64,000 nucleotides of DNA from Blastopirellula sp. J2-11 (GTDB lineage Bacteria > Planctomycetota > Planctomycetia > Pirellulales > Pirellulaceae): contig NZ_CP097384.1 in NCBI RefSeq assembly GCF_024584705.1, forward strand, positions 744,001 to 808,000, in the 5' to 3' direction. The notes below the pieces were generated by a model. That model made no database searches. It was given only the letters and a program-made list of their open reading frames with translations, and was not told the origin of the DNA. How positions within the stretch are numbered: position 1 is the stretch's first letter; each line of letters opens with the position of its first letter. The translations under genes were made by a program, and so were the position numbers. This document shows positions 49,826 to 58,724 of the stretch, piece after piece.

Positions 49826-51907
49826 CTACTGTCGAGCGGCGACGCGGCCTTGTTCTAGTAGTTTGACGTAGTCGCTGGTGACGTCGATCACTTCGTCGAA
49901 GTAGAAGTCTTTCTTCACCACTTCGTCGACGTTGTCGGCGTCTTCCTTGAACGTCTCCTCTTCGGTCTTTTCCTTGTCGAGCTCTTTACGCTCGGCCAGG
50001 TATTCGACTTCGTTCAGATTGACCGCTTTGCGGTTCTTCTGCACGACGTAGCGTTCAATGTTTTTGTTGACCTTCTGGAAGTCTTCCGACTTGGCGATGC
50101 GATTGTCGACGTCGGTCTGCAATTGCTTCAGCAAGTTGGGGTCGACCATGTTGTACAACGTGTACTTAGCTTGCGGGATTTTGTCCCAAGCGATCGCATA
50201 GTCGAGATCCCCTTCGCCGATGTCCATGTGGGTGGTGATCCACGGCAAGACGACGTCGGCTTCAACGCCGCGACGTTGCGTGCTTTCGCCGTTGGGGCGA
50301 TAGAACTGCTGCATCGTGATCTTCAAGGCGCCATAGTTCGGCGGGTTCGGCACCGGGAAGAGTTGGCTTCCCAGGTCGAGCAAGCTTTGCACGGTCCCTT
50401 TGCCGTGGGTCGCTTGATCGCCGACGATGATGCCGCGTTTGTAGTCTTGGATGGCGCCGGCCAAAATTTCACTGGCGCTGGCGCTCAGCTTGCTGGTCAA
50501 AACAACCAACGGGCCTTTCCAGACCATGCCGCGATCGGTGTCGTCGTAGGCTTGGATGTTGCCGCTGGAGTCTTTGACCTGCACGACCGGACCTTGATCG
50601 ATAAACAAACCGGTCAGGTTGATCGCTTCGGTCAAGCTGCCGCCGCCGTTGCGACGCAGGTCAAGGACGACTGCTTGGACTTCTTGGTCGTTGAAATCAT
50701 CCAGCAATTTACGAACGTCGCGGGTGGTGCTTTTGAAGTCGCCCAAACCGCGGCGAGCGGCGTCCATGTCCATGTAGAAGCTCGGCAGGTCGATCCAGCC
50801 GACTCGCAGCGTGCGGCCGTCGTCGGTCTTGTGATCGATGACTTCGCCGCGGGCTTCACTATCTTTCAGTTCAATTTTGGCGCGGGTCACGTTGTAGATG
50901 ACCGTTTCGCCGGTTCCTTTTTCTTTCACGCCGAGACGGACGATGGTGCCTGCTTTGCCGCGGATCATGTCGACCACGTCGTTCAGCTTCATGTCGACCA
51001 CGTCCATCATCTCGCCGTTTTCGCCTTGGCCGACGCTGACGATGGTGTCTTCCGGATGAATCTTGCCATGTTTGTCGGCCGCTCCGCCGGGGATGACCTT
51101 GGTCACTTTGACGACGCCATCTTCCGACAAGAGAGCGGCGCCGATGCCGTCCAGCTGCAGTCGCATGCTGATGTTGAAGTTCTCCAACGTCGACGGCGAC
51201 ATGTAAGTGGTGTGCGGATCGAACGACGAGGTCATCGACGTCAGAAACATTTCCAGCAGTTCGTCAGGGCTGGTTTGCGACATCCGATGAGCGAAGCTCT
51301 CGTAACGGCGATGGATCTTTTTTTGCGCTTCTTCCGGCGTCTTGTCGTCCGCCTTTTCTGACAGAATGTCGTACTTCACGCGTTGACGCCAGCGATCGTA
51401 CGCTTCTGCTTCGTTTTTCGGGTATTGGACCTTGTCGGCGTCGGTGATGAACATTTCCTTCTTCTCGAAGTCGAGATCGGCCGCGAGCACGCGATCGACC
51501 ATCGCAACCCGTTCGTTGACCCGCTTCAGGAAGCGGTCAAAGACGGTGCGCGAGAAGCTGACGTCGCCGGCGTTGACCATGTCGTCCAACTTGTCACGGT
51601 TGGCGGCAAATTCGTCGACGTCGCTTTGATAGAAGTAGAGTTTGAGCGGATCAAGCGTCTTCAGAAATTGATCGAAGGCCCGCTGCGACATTTCGTCGTC
51701 AATCGGATGATTCGATAAATGATCCTTTTTCATGAGCTGCGTCACGGCGAAGGCGACGCGGCGCTCGCTGACTTTTGGAGCGAGCTGAGCCGAAGACTGA
51801 TCCGGCAAGCAGACAAAGATTGCGGAGAAAAGAAACGACGCGAACGTCAAGACGCGCAAAGCGCCAGGGCGACGCCAACTATTCCGGGTAACGGTCGTTG
51901 GGTGCAT
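49826..51907 (-). CDS. prc: Tail-specific carboxy-terminal processing protease (S41)
   Basis: A 693-residue periplasmic protease with a signal peptide (LRVLTFASFLFSAIFVCL). After an N-terminal helical domain, a PDZ domain lies at about 240-330 (GIGAALLSEDGVVKVTKVIP), and the S41 catalytic core has VVLDLRRNGGGSLTEAINLT, the Ser in LSASASEILAGAIQDY and the Lys in QATHGKGTVQSLL. A DUF3340-like C-terminal domain follows. Prc/Tsp degrades tagged and misfolded proteins and processes cell-wall enzymes. Monocistronic with a strong terminator. Confidence 0.95.
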   Translation of the reverse strand: MHPTTVTRNSWRRPGALRVLTFASFLFSAIFVCLPDQSSAQLAPKVSERRVAFAVTQLMKKDHLSNHPIDDEMSQRAFDQFLKTLDPLKLYFYQSDVDEFAANRDKLDDMVNAGDVSFSRTVFDRFLKRVNERVAMVDRVLAADLDFEKKEMFITDADKVQYPKNEAEAYDRWRQRVKYDILSEKADDKTPEEAQKKIHRRYESFAHRMSQTSPDELLEMFLTSMTSSFDPHTTYMSPSTLENFNISMRLQLDGIGAALLSEDGVVKVTKVIPGGAADKHGKIHPEDTIVSVGQGENGEMMDVVDMKLNDVVDMIRGKAGTIVRLGVKEKGTGETVIYNVTRAKIELKDSEARGEVIDHKTDDGRTLRVGWIDLPSFYMDMDAARRGLGDFKSTTRDVRKLLDDFNDQEVQAVVLDLRRNGGGSLTEAINLTGLFIDQGPVVQVKDSSGNIQAYDDTDRGMVWKGPLVVLTSKLSASASEILAGAIQDYKRGIIVGDQATHGKGTVQSLLDLGSQLFPVPNPPNYGALKITMQQFYRPNGESTQRRGVEADVVLPWITTHMDIGEGDLDYAIAWDKIPQAKYTLYNMVDPNLLKQLQTDVDNRIAKSEDFQKVNKNIERYVVQKNRKAVNLNEVEYLAERKELDKEKTEEETFKEDADNVDEVVKKDFYFDEVIDVTSDYVKLLEQGRVAARQ

Positions 51908-52258
51908 GCCAATCCCTTACAGTTGAATTTTTATGAGTGGTTGTTGGAGTGGCGAAGAGGGCCAAATGTGGGGCTGGGACGGGGTTATAACCGATCCTAT
52001 CTACAGGGTCTACGTCACTCAAGCCAGCGTGGTTTGCCTGATTTAACCGGGGCGCCGGTGTGATGTTTCCAATTTTTACGTGGGATAGTTGCGCGCGGCA
52101 AGTTTTTCTTGCGGCCCTTTTTGCGAACCTGCGAAAACAGGCCGCCCAACCCCCTATTGCGGCTGGCGACGGCAGGCCGGTTTGACGTAAGATAAGGAAA
52201 GCTATTGATTTAAATGCGAAAGCCCTCTCTCGGCGGCTCCCCAACCGAGCGGAACGAT
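51908..52258. other. Divergent promoter region prc / sigma54 activator
   Basis: The 350 bases hold no gene. TTTGACGTAAGATAAGG near 52181 followed by TATTGATTTAAAT could be a vegetative promoter (TTGACG at 52182, then TATTGA at 52203, spacing 15) for the activator gene, but the match is weak. Confidence 0.35.
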
Positions 52259-54097
52259 ATGGCGAACTACAGTTACCTAAAGTTACTTTCCGGCACCGGA
52301 CCCGGCACCAATTTTGCGCTGGATGCCGACGCCGAAAATCTTATCGGCCGCGGTCTGGAATGCCATATTACGCTGACAGATCCCCTCTGTTCGAGGGTTC
52401 ATGCCGCGATTTTTCAAAAAGAAGGCGTCTGGTGGGTCAAAGATTGCGAGAGCCGCAACGGCTGCTATCTGGATGACCAGCGGATTGCCGAGGGGAAGCT
52501 GTTTGACGGGGGGCGCCTGCGAGTGGGCGCGACCGAGTTCAATTTCAACAGCAGCAGTCAGCCTCCGACATCGTACGATTCGGATGCGAACAACATGACC
52601 CAAACGATCGTTCGCGATCTGCCGGTCGATCCGCAAGACACCAATCTTGTCGCGCTGCGCGAGCTGAAAGATTACAAACAGGCGCAGCGGCTGATTTTGC
52701 TTTACCAGTTTGCGATCAAGCTGCTGGGAAGCGACGATCCGGACGTCATTATTCGGACGGCGCTCGATCTGTTGAAAGATCACTCAAAAGCGGCGGTCGT
52801 CGGTTTTCATTGGCTGACCGAAGATGGCAAGTTGAAATTGAAACGCCAGCTTCCAGAGGATGTCGAAGATGCGTTTAAGCTGAGCGAATCGCTGACCGCG
52901 ATGGTTTGTCAGCAAGGGCACGCCGTTTGGATCGCCAACGAAGCGAGCCAGGACGAGACGACACGGCTGAAACACTTTGCCGACGCGATTTGCGTTCCCC
53001 TGATCCACAAGAAGCAGACGCTGGGAACGATCCACCTGTATCGTGAACAAGAGCGCTTTCTACAGAACGACCTCGATTTCACCATCTCGCTGGCCAACAT
53101 CCTGGTCATCGCCCTCTCGCGAGCTTGGGAGCTGACCAAATTGCAGGCCGGCTACGAGCGTCTCGTGCAGCAATCGGCGGCGTTTGACGAGCTGATCGGC
53201 GAGAGCCGGCCGATGGTCGAACTGAAGCAAAAGATTGCCCGCATCGCAAAAGCCGGGGGCGCCGTGATGGTGCGCGGCGAGAGCGGCGCCGGCAAAGAGT
53301 TGGTCGCACGGGCGCTGCACAAAACGTCGAGCCGCAGCGATCGTCCCATGCTGAGCGTCAATTGCGCGGCGCTGCCCGAATCGCTGATCGAAAGCCAATT
53401 GTTCGGCCATAAGAAGGGGGCGTTTACCGGAGCGGACGCCGATCATGTCGGCTTTTTTCAGCAAGCGGACGGCGGCACGCTCTTTTTGGACGAAGTGGGC
53501 GAGATGACGCTCGACGGTCAGGCGAAGCTGCTGCGGATCTTAGAAGGGCACCCCTTTTTGCCGCTGGGCGCGACGAAAGAGGTGAGCGTCGACGTTCGCC
53601 TGATCGCCGCGACCAACCGTGATTTGGCCGAGTTCGTCCGGGAAAAGCGGTTTCGCGAAGATTTGTACTATCGGCTCTGCGTCTTCGAGCTCTATATTCC
53701 GCCGCTGCGCGAGCGGGGCGAAGATATCGAAACCTTGGCGAACCACTTTCTCGATCACTTCAAACGTCAACATGGTCGCCCAGAACTCATGCTTTCGGAC
53801 GCCGCGAAGAAAAAATTGTTGAATTATCAATGGCCAGGAAATGTTCGCCAGTTACGCAATGTCATGGACAGTGCGGTGGTTTTGGCCGACTCAGCGATGA
53901 TCGAACCACGCGATCTTGGCCTGAGAGACGCCGGATTGGGTGAGCCTGAGTCCTTGCGTTTTGACTTCTGGGAAAAGAAACTAATCGAAGAAGCGATGGA
54001 GCGCACCGGCGGCAATGTATCGGAAACGATCAAGTTGCTCGGCGTTAGTCGCGCCACGTTGTATCGAAAACTGGACGAGTACAACATCAAACGATGA
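52259..54097 (+). CDS. Sigma54-dependent activator with FHA and GAF domains
   Basis: A 612-residue regulator starting at ATG 52259 (an in-frame ATG at 52214 has no ribosome-binding site). Domains: FHA (about 5-95; NLIGRGLECHITLTDPLCSR), GAF (150-300), AAA+ (about 310-545) and a Fis-type HTH (GGNVSETIKLLGVSRATLYR). The Walker A is RGESGAGKELVARAL, the sigma54 contact loop is KKGAFTGADADH (GAFTGA), Walker B is LFLDEVGEM, and the arginine finger is RFREDLYYRL. It should respond to phosphothreonine ligands via FHA and open sigma54 promoters. The stop overlaps the hydrolase start (ATGA). Confidence 0.94.
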   Translation: MANYSYLKLLSGTGPGTNFALDADAENLIGRGLECHITLTDPLCSRVHAAIFQKEGVWWVKDCESRNGCYLDDQRIAEGKLFDGGRLRVGATEFNFNSSSQPPTSYDSDANNMTQTIVRDLPVDPQDTNLVALRELKDYKQAQRLILLYQFAIKLLGSDDPDVIIRTALDLLKDHSKAAVVGFHWLTEDGKLKLKRQLPEDVEDAFKLSESLTAMVCQQGHAVWIANEASQDETTRLKHFADAICVPLIHKKQTLGTIHLYREQERFLQNDLDFTISLANILVIALSRAWELTKLQAGYERLVQQSAAFDELIGESRPMVELKQKIARIAKAGGAVMVRGESGAGKELVARALHKTSSRSDRPMLSVNCAALPESLIESQLFGHKKGAFTGADADHVGFFQQADGGTLFLDEVGEMTLDGQAKLLRILEGHPFLPLGATKEVSVDVRLIAATNRDLAEFVREKRFREDLYYRLCVFELYIPPLRERGEDIETLANHFLDHFKRQHGRPELMLSDAAKKKLLNYQWPGNVRQLRNVMDSAVVLADSAMIEPRDLGLRDAGLGEPESLRFDFWEKKLIEEAMERTGGNVSETIKLLGVSRATLYRKLDEYNIKR

Positions 54098-55110
54098 TTA
54101 GTTCGATCGACGATCTGAAAAGCCGGCCAAGCGGCTACCGCCCGCATCCCTTTCTGCGCGGCCCTCACGTGCAAACGATTTTGGGCGCTTATTGGCGCGG
54201 TCCGTCCGCTCCGTACGCCGCTCAGCCGCATCTCGTCACCCTGGACGATGGGGATCAGGTCGTCTTGCATGACGATCGCCCTACCGGCTGGAACGCCGGC
54301 GATCGGACGGCGCTGCTGATCCACGGTCTGGGAGGTTGCCACTCGAGCCCCTATCTGGTCCGGATCGCCGGCAAGCTGAACGCCTTGGGGGTGCGATCCT
54401 TTCGGATGGATTTGCGCGGCTGCGGCGCCGGGGCGAAACTCGCGAGAAAGCCGTTTCACGCCGGGTGCAGTGACGACGCCAGAGCCGCCGTTCAGTTTAT
54501 CGCGTCGCTTTGCCCTGGATCTGCTTGTACGGCGATCGGCTTTTCGCTGGGGGGGAATGTGGTGCTGAAGCTGGCCGGCGAAGTCGGCGCCGGTTCTTGC
54601 GGCGGGTTGGATTCGGTTTTCTCGGTGGCGCCGCCGATCGATTTGGCGCATTGCTGCGAGAATATGAGCCGCGGCCTGAATCGTCTCTATGATCGCGATT
54701 TTGTCCGCCGTTTGATTCGCCGCGTCGAACTGCAACGAGACTACGACGATCTTTCCACCATGTTCCGCTTTTCGCAGCGACCACGACGAATTGTCGAATT
54801 TGATCGCGACTACACGGCGCCGATGGCCGGGTTTGGCAGCGTCAATGAATACTACGAAAAGGCAAGCTCCGGTCCGCTGTTGGCGAACATTGCAATGCCG
54901 ACCCACATTTTGACGGCCGCCGACGATCCGATCGTGCCGCGGGCGATTTTCGACAAATTCCCCTTTTCTCCGCTCATTACGTTAGAAACGACCAGTCACG
55001 GCGGACATCTGGGCTTCTTGGCGCCGCGCAATGTTACTTCCGATCGCCGCTGGATGGACTGGCGCGTCGCTGATTGGGTGGGGGAATTGATGCAGCGGGC
55101 GACGGTTTAG
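54094..55110 (+). CDS. Alpha/beta hydrolase, YheT/EMB8 type
   Basis: A 338-residue hydrolase of the YheT family. LLIHGLGGCHSSPYLVRIAG carries the oxyanion HG, GFSLGGNVVLKLAG holds the nucleophile Ser (GxSLGG), the Asp is in ILTAADDPIVP and the His in SHGGHLGFLAP. 'HPFLRGPHVQTILGAYW' at the start is the family N-terminus. It overlaps the sigma54 activator by four bases, so translational coupling links the two. The substrate is unknown. Confidence 0.92.
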   Translation: MISSIDDLKSRPSGYRPHPFLRGPHVQTILGAYWRGPSAPYAAQPHLVTLDDGDQVVLHDDRPTGWNAGDRTALLIHGLGGCHSSPYLVRIAGKLNALGVRSFRMDLRGCGAGAKLARKPFHAGCSDDARAAVQFIASLCPGSACTAIGFSLGGNVVLKLAGEVGAGSCGGLDSVFSVAPPIDLAHCCENMSRGLNRLYDRDFVRRLIRRVELQRDYDDLSTMFRFSQRPRRIVEFDRDYTAPMAGFGSVNEYYEKASSGPLLANIAMPTHILTAADDPIVPRAIFDKFPFSPLITLETTSHGGHLGFLAPRNVTSDRRWMDWRVADWVGELMQRATV

Positions 55111-55114
55111 CGAG

Positions 55115-55495
55115 TGTTGCTTGATTTTCTTCGTAGCCAGCTGTGCAAGTTTTGAGGTTGCGCTATTTGGCCGAACAGATTCCGGTTGGCCCGGATAGCT
55201 CCGCTATCGGGGCCGACGAAGTCGGTAGGAAGCATCGAGCCGCGGTCGGACCTATTGCGGTGGTCGCCGCGCCGTTTGAAATGGCGTAATGGCCCCGAAC
55301 TGCATACCGGGAACCAATGCCTCTTACGGCTGCGCCGCCGCGGATAGCGGAGCTATCGCGGCCAACCAGGGAAATAGCGCAACTTCAAAATGCGCCAGCG
55401 GGGGGAAATCGTTCGGCGATTCAAGGATGGATCGAAGCAGTCAGCCGCATTCCATCGGCTTGCGCCTCTGGCTGGTGTAATGATTTTCGGTTGAT
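55115..55495. repeat. Repeat island 9 (modules E-D-E-C')
   Basis: An E core (55154-55168), module D copy 4 (55184-55367), an inverted E core (55372-55386), a degenerate module C (55390-55478) and a few bases resembling module F that run into the histidine kinase stop codon. No gene in this gap. Confidence 0.8.
55184..55367. repeat. Module D, copy 4
   Basis: A 184-bp copy with complete ends, inverted relative to copies 1 and 3 at its centre (GACGAAGTCGGTAGGAAGCA first). It is bracketed by opposite module E cores as at 36134. Confidence 0.85.
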
Positions 55496-57136
55496 TCAGC
55501 TTGGCTGGCGCAGCGGCAACTCCACAATAAACCGAGCGCCCGCATTAGCGGGTTCCATGTAGATTCGGCCATGGTGATGTTCGATGATTCGCCGCACGAT
55601 CGCCAGCCCGATGCCGGTGCCGTCTGATTTGGGATCGAGCTTCTCGAACAGGCCGAACACCTTCTCATGAAACGCGGGGGGAACTCCCGGTCCGTTGTCA
55701 GTAAAGGTCATGCGCAGCCGATTGCCGGCGGTGATCCAGTTGACGCGAATTTTTGGCGATTCTGGATTCGCGAATTTGGCGGCGTTATCAAGTAGGTTTT
55801 GAATCGCTTCGACCAGGCGAACGCGATCCCCTTCCAACTCGACCGGTTCGCCGTAGACTTTCAAATCGATTCCGCGCTCTGCGGACTGCAGGTCCAAAAA
55901 GCGGATCGCGTCTTGGACCAAGACGTCGGCATGGCACTTTTCGGTCGGATTGACGACGCGACCAATGCGAGAAAGTTCGAGCAAGTCGTCCAGCAAGCTG
56001 CTCATCGAGGCGCAGCCGCTGGCGATAAAGTCCATGTCTTCGTGAATCGCGGTCTGATCGCCGCGTGTTAAGTCTTGTTTCAGAGCGCCGACAAAACCAC
56101 GAATGGTAATCAGCGGACTTTTAAGATCGTGCGAAACGGTATAGGTGAAGCGTTCCAACTCGGCGTTGCGGCTTTCGACTTGCTTGAGCAGCGATTCAAC
56201 GGCGCGGCGACTATCGATGATGTACGAAATGATCACTCCGCAGACGAGTCCGAGTACAAGCAGTCCGGTGAAGACGATCGCCGGCGCCGTGTAGAGACCT
56301 TCCGAAGCGAAGCTTTGACTCGCTTCGAACGTGACGGTCATCGGCAAGTCGTCGAATCGGATCATGGCGTCGAAATGCCGCGCGCAATTGTGCATATGGC
56401 GGCCTTTCGGCAGCCGAAGGATCTCGAGGCCAGCCGAAGCGTTGCCTTGGGCGACGACATGCACGCCGAAATGCGGCGGCAGCTTTTCGGCGATCTTGCG
56501 TTCAATCGATTTTTCGGACGAATAGGCGACGACGCATCCGGCAAGATGAACGTCGCCATCGGTGACAGCCGGCGAAACGGGAAAGCAGGCGACCAGCCCA
56601 GGCCCGGTCAGAGGAAATTGAACGTCGCTTGAGATGACGTTAATTGTCAGTTCGCGCGTCCGGATTGCGCTGTCAAGCGTCTCGGCGAATGGTTGATTTC
56701 CGGCAATCGAATCTCCTTCGATGCCCGCCAGTTTGCCATTCGGTTCGGCGAGCACAATGCGCCAGAGGCCATCTTTTGCGGGGGAGCTTTGATCGACGAA
56801 AAAGAGCTCATCGACGACGTCGTATTTTTCGGATTGGCGCATCCGCGAGACGAAGATGTCCCATTCGCTTTTCTCGACCACTTGGCTGGAGACGAAGAGC
56901 GTTTGAGCGCGATCGGCGGCGCTGCGGATATCGTCAAACTGGCCTTGGATCGCATTTTCGATCGATCGTTGGTATTCCAAAAAGAGAATCGTCCGGCGAC
57001 TCTCTTGATAGCGCCAGGTGAACCAGGCCGCGATCAGCGCGAAGAGCAAGAAGCCAGCGAATACGCCCCAACCGTACCGGTCGAGACGCAACTTGGGGGC
57101 CGCCGATTCTTCAGGTTTGGCTGACTGCTGGTCCAT
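55496..57136 (-). CDS. Membrane sensor histidine kinase with CHASE-like domain
   Basis: A 546-residue kinase. Two membrane helices (FAGFLLFALIAAWFTW at about 28-44 and AIVFTGLLVLGLVCGVIISY at about 278-298) enclose a 230-residue periplasmic CHASE-type sensor (LEYQRSIENAIQGQFDDIRS). The H box is YTVSHDLKSPLITIRGFVGA, the N box is 'IQNLLDNAAKFANPES', and G boxes are 'TDNGPGVPPAFHEKVFGLF' and GTGIGLAIVRRI. No receiver domain or adjacent response regulator. The stop lies in a repeat remnant. It is 165 bases downstream of fliA. Confidence 0.94.
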   Translation of the reverse strand: MDQQSAKPEESAAPKLRLDRYGWGVFAGFLLFALIAAWFTWRYQESRRTILFLEYQRSIENAIQGQFDDIRSAADRAQTLFVSSQVVEKSEWDIFVSRMRQSEKYDVVDELFFVDQSSPAKDGLWRIVLAEPNGKLAGIEGDSIAGNQPFAETLDSAIRTRELTINVISSDVQFPLTGPGLVACFPVSPAVTDGDVHLAGCVVAYSSEKSIERKIAEKLPPHFGVHVVAQGNASAGLEILRLPKGRHMHNCARHFDAMIRFDDLPMTVTFEASQSFASEGLYTAPAIVFTGLLVLGLVCGVIISYIIDSRRAVESLLKQVESRNAELERFTYTVSHDLKSPLITIRGFVGALKQDLTRGDQTAIHEDMDFIASGCASMSSLLDDLLELSRIGRVVNPTEKCHADVLVQDAIRFLDLQSAERGIDLKVYGEPVELEGDRVRLVEAIQNLLDNAAKFANPESPKIRVNWITAGNRLRMTFTDNGPGVPPAFHEKVFGLFEKLDPKSDGTGIGLAIVRRIIEHHHGRIYMEPANAGARFIVELPLRQPS

Positions 57137-57247
57137 CGAAAAAAGCCCAAACCGACAAAGTAGATTTCGAGCCCCGCCTCCGCCGGCGTCGCCCCAATCG
57201 TTTGTTATTGTATGGCTAAATGGGGGAGTCCGATAGCGCAGAAAAAA

Positions 57248-57271
57248 AACGCTTCCGTCGCCGGAAGCGTT
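57248..57271 (-). terminator. Rho-independent terminator of fliA
   Basis: AACGCTTCCG pairs with CGGAAGCGTT around TCGC, and on the minus strand a run of eight Ts follows. It isolates the flagellar transcript from the histidine kinase. Confidence 0.9.
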
Positions 57272-57301
57272 GCTGGTTTTTACCGTTTAGCGGGGGAAGC
57301 T

Positions 57302-58087
57302 TTAAACGACGCCGAATTCAGGTCGACGACGGCCTAGTTGCGATTGCAGACGTTGCACGATGCTGCTGTGCATCTGGCTCACGCGACTTTCGCTCAGGTC
57401 GAGGGTCGCTCCGATTTCCTTCATCGTCAACTCTTCATAGTAGTAGAGAATGATGATGAGGCGTTCGTTGCGGTTCAGGCCTTTGGTGACCAAACGCATC
57501 AGATCGTTTTTTTGAATCCGACGTGTGGGATCTTCCCCTTTGATATCTTCGAGAATATCAATCTCGCGGACATCTTTATAGCTGTCAGTCTCATACCATT
57601 TTTTGTTGAGACTGATGAGCCCTACGGCATTCGCGTCGGAGATCATTTTCTCCAGTTCTTTTACGCTCATGCCCATGTGGGCGGACAATTCAATTTCGGT
57701 CGGCTGTCGTCCGAACTTCGCTTCGAGCTGTTTGTTCGCTTCGTTCAGCTTGCTCGCTTTCGAGCGCACCAAACGAGGAACCCAGTCCATGGTGCGAAGT
57801 TCGTCAAGCATGGCGCCGCGAATACGCGGTACGCAATACGTTTCGAACTTCACGCCGCGCGACATGTCGAACGCGTCGATCGCGTCCATCAAGCCAAAGA
57901 CTCCCGCCGAAATCAGGTCGTCAAGTTCGACCCCTTCCGGTAAGCGAGCCCAAATTCTTTCGCCGTTGTATTTCACCAGCGGCAGATATCGCTCAACAAG
58001 ACGGTTGCGTAATTCCTTACGCGTCTGGTCTTCCTTGTAGGACTTCCAGACTTCCGCAATGTCGTCGACTGCTGTGGTTGTCGCCAT
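57302..58087 (-). CDS. fliA: RNA polymerase sigma factor for flagellar genes (sigma28)
   Basis: A 261-residue FliA/WhiG-type sigma factor. Region 2 is VELDDLISAGVFGLMDAIDA and 'KFETYCVPRIRGAMLDELRT', with the sigma28-typical MDWVPRLVR after it; region 3 is helical; region 4 is ELTMKEIGATLDLSESRVSQ with MHSSIVQRLQSQ. It should recognise TAAA/GCCGATAA-type flagellar class 3 promoters. It lies downstream of flhA-flhF-flhG in the same direction, an arrangement also seen in other phyla. Confidence 0.94.
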   Translation of the reverse strand: MATTTAVDDIAEVWKSYKEDQTRKELRNRLVERYLPLVKYNGERIWARLPEGVELDDLISAGVFGLMDAIDAFDMSRGVKFETYCVPRIRGAMLDELRTMDWVPRLVRSKASKLNEANKQLEAKFGRQPTEIELSAHMGMSVKELEKMISDANAVGLISLNKKWYETDSYKDVREIDILEDIKGEDPTRRIQKNDLMRLVTKGLNRNERLIIILYYYEELTMKEIGATLDLSESRVSQMHSSIVQRLQSQLGRRRPEFGVV

Positions 58088-58269
58088 GCAATCCTCCGTG
58101 AAACGCCGTCAATGGCTACGTTTCGTGAGATCCTTCTCGTTTCGCCTGAATCCTTCAGGACCCGCGTTTTACAGCGGTCAAGCCGCAAAACCTACGCCGG
58201 CATGATTGCTCAAAACCGTCGGTTGGCGCTCCTTCGCCGCGTCCCTCCGCAGTGGACGTGGAAGCGAAT

Positions 58270-58536
58270 TTACGCCGCCGCTTTTCCAGAGCTGTCGCTC
58301 TCCGTTTGCAACTCGCGTTGCAATTTGTCCAGCTCTTGGTTGACTCGCTCGCGAACCGATTCGTCAACAATACGCTCCGCAGCGCCGCCGATAAACCAGC
58401 CTGTGGCCGCAAATAATGCCAGTGCAACGCACGCGATTTGAAGGGTCGATTCGATCCCACCAAAGTCAAGGAATCCACGCACCATGACTGTGATGAATGC
58501 GATAAGGCCCAGGACGCCCGCGTAGTTGCGCGCCAT
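58270..58536 (-). CDS. Small membrane protein within the flagellar cluster
   Basis: An 88-residue product with two hydrophobic segments (VLGLIAFITVMVRGFLDF; LQIACVALALFAATGWFIGG) and a C-terminal acidic coiled coil (VRERVNQELDKLQRELQTES). I do not recognise the family. Its position between flhG and fliA suggests a flagellar or chemotaxis accessory, an inference from context only. Confidence 0.7.
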   Translation of the reverse strand: MARNYAGVLGLIAFITVMVRGFLDFGGIESTLQIACVALALFAATGWFIGGAAERIVDESVRERVNQELDKLQRELQTESDSSGKAAA

Positions 58537-58580
58537 CTTGCGTTCGGTCTATTCTGTTGACGTGATTCGCGAGTCCAATC

Positions 58581-58600
58581 CGCCGCATTTCTATGCGGCG
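58581..58600. terminator. Hairpin between flhG and the small membrane protein gene
   Basis: CGCCGCAT-TTCT-ATGCGGCG is a perfect 8-bp stem with a four-base loop. No T-run follows, so it may be an RNA-processing or partial termination stem. Confidence 0.45.
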
Positions 58601-58724
58601 TTACATCTAGGTATCGGCGTCGTCTACTTTGATATTCAGCCGAATTTTCCGATTGAAGCGAAGTCGTCAAAAAAACTCGCGTTGCGGCAAGGCGTGCTGT
58701 CATGTCAGTGCTAGCCTTTCTTTA

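Noticed and set aside
50123-51361. Long plus-strand frame opposite prc
   Set aside because: Its composition (many His, Val, Asp) is typical of an antisense shadow of the GC-biased prc codons, and prc has clear catalytic motifs.
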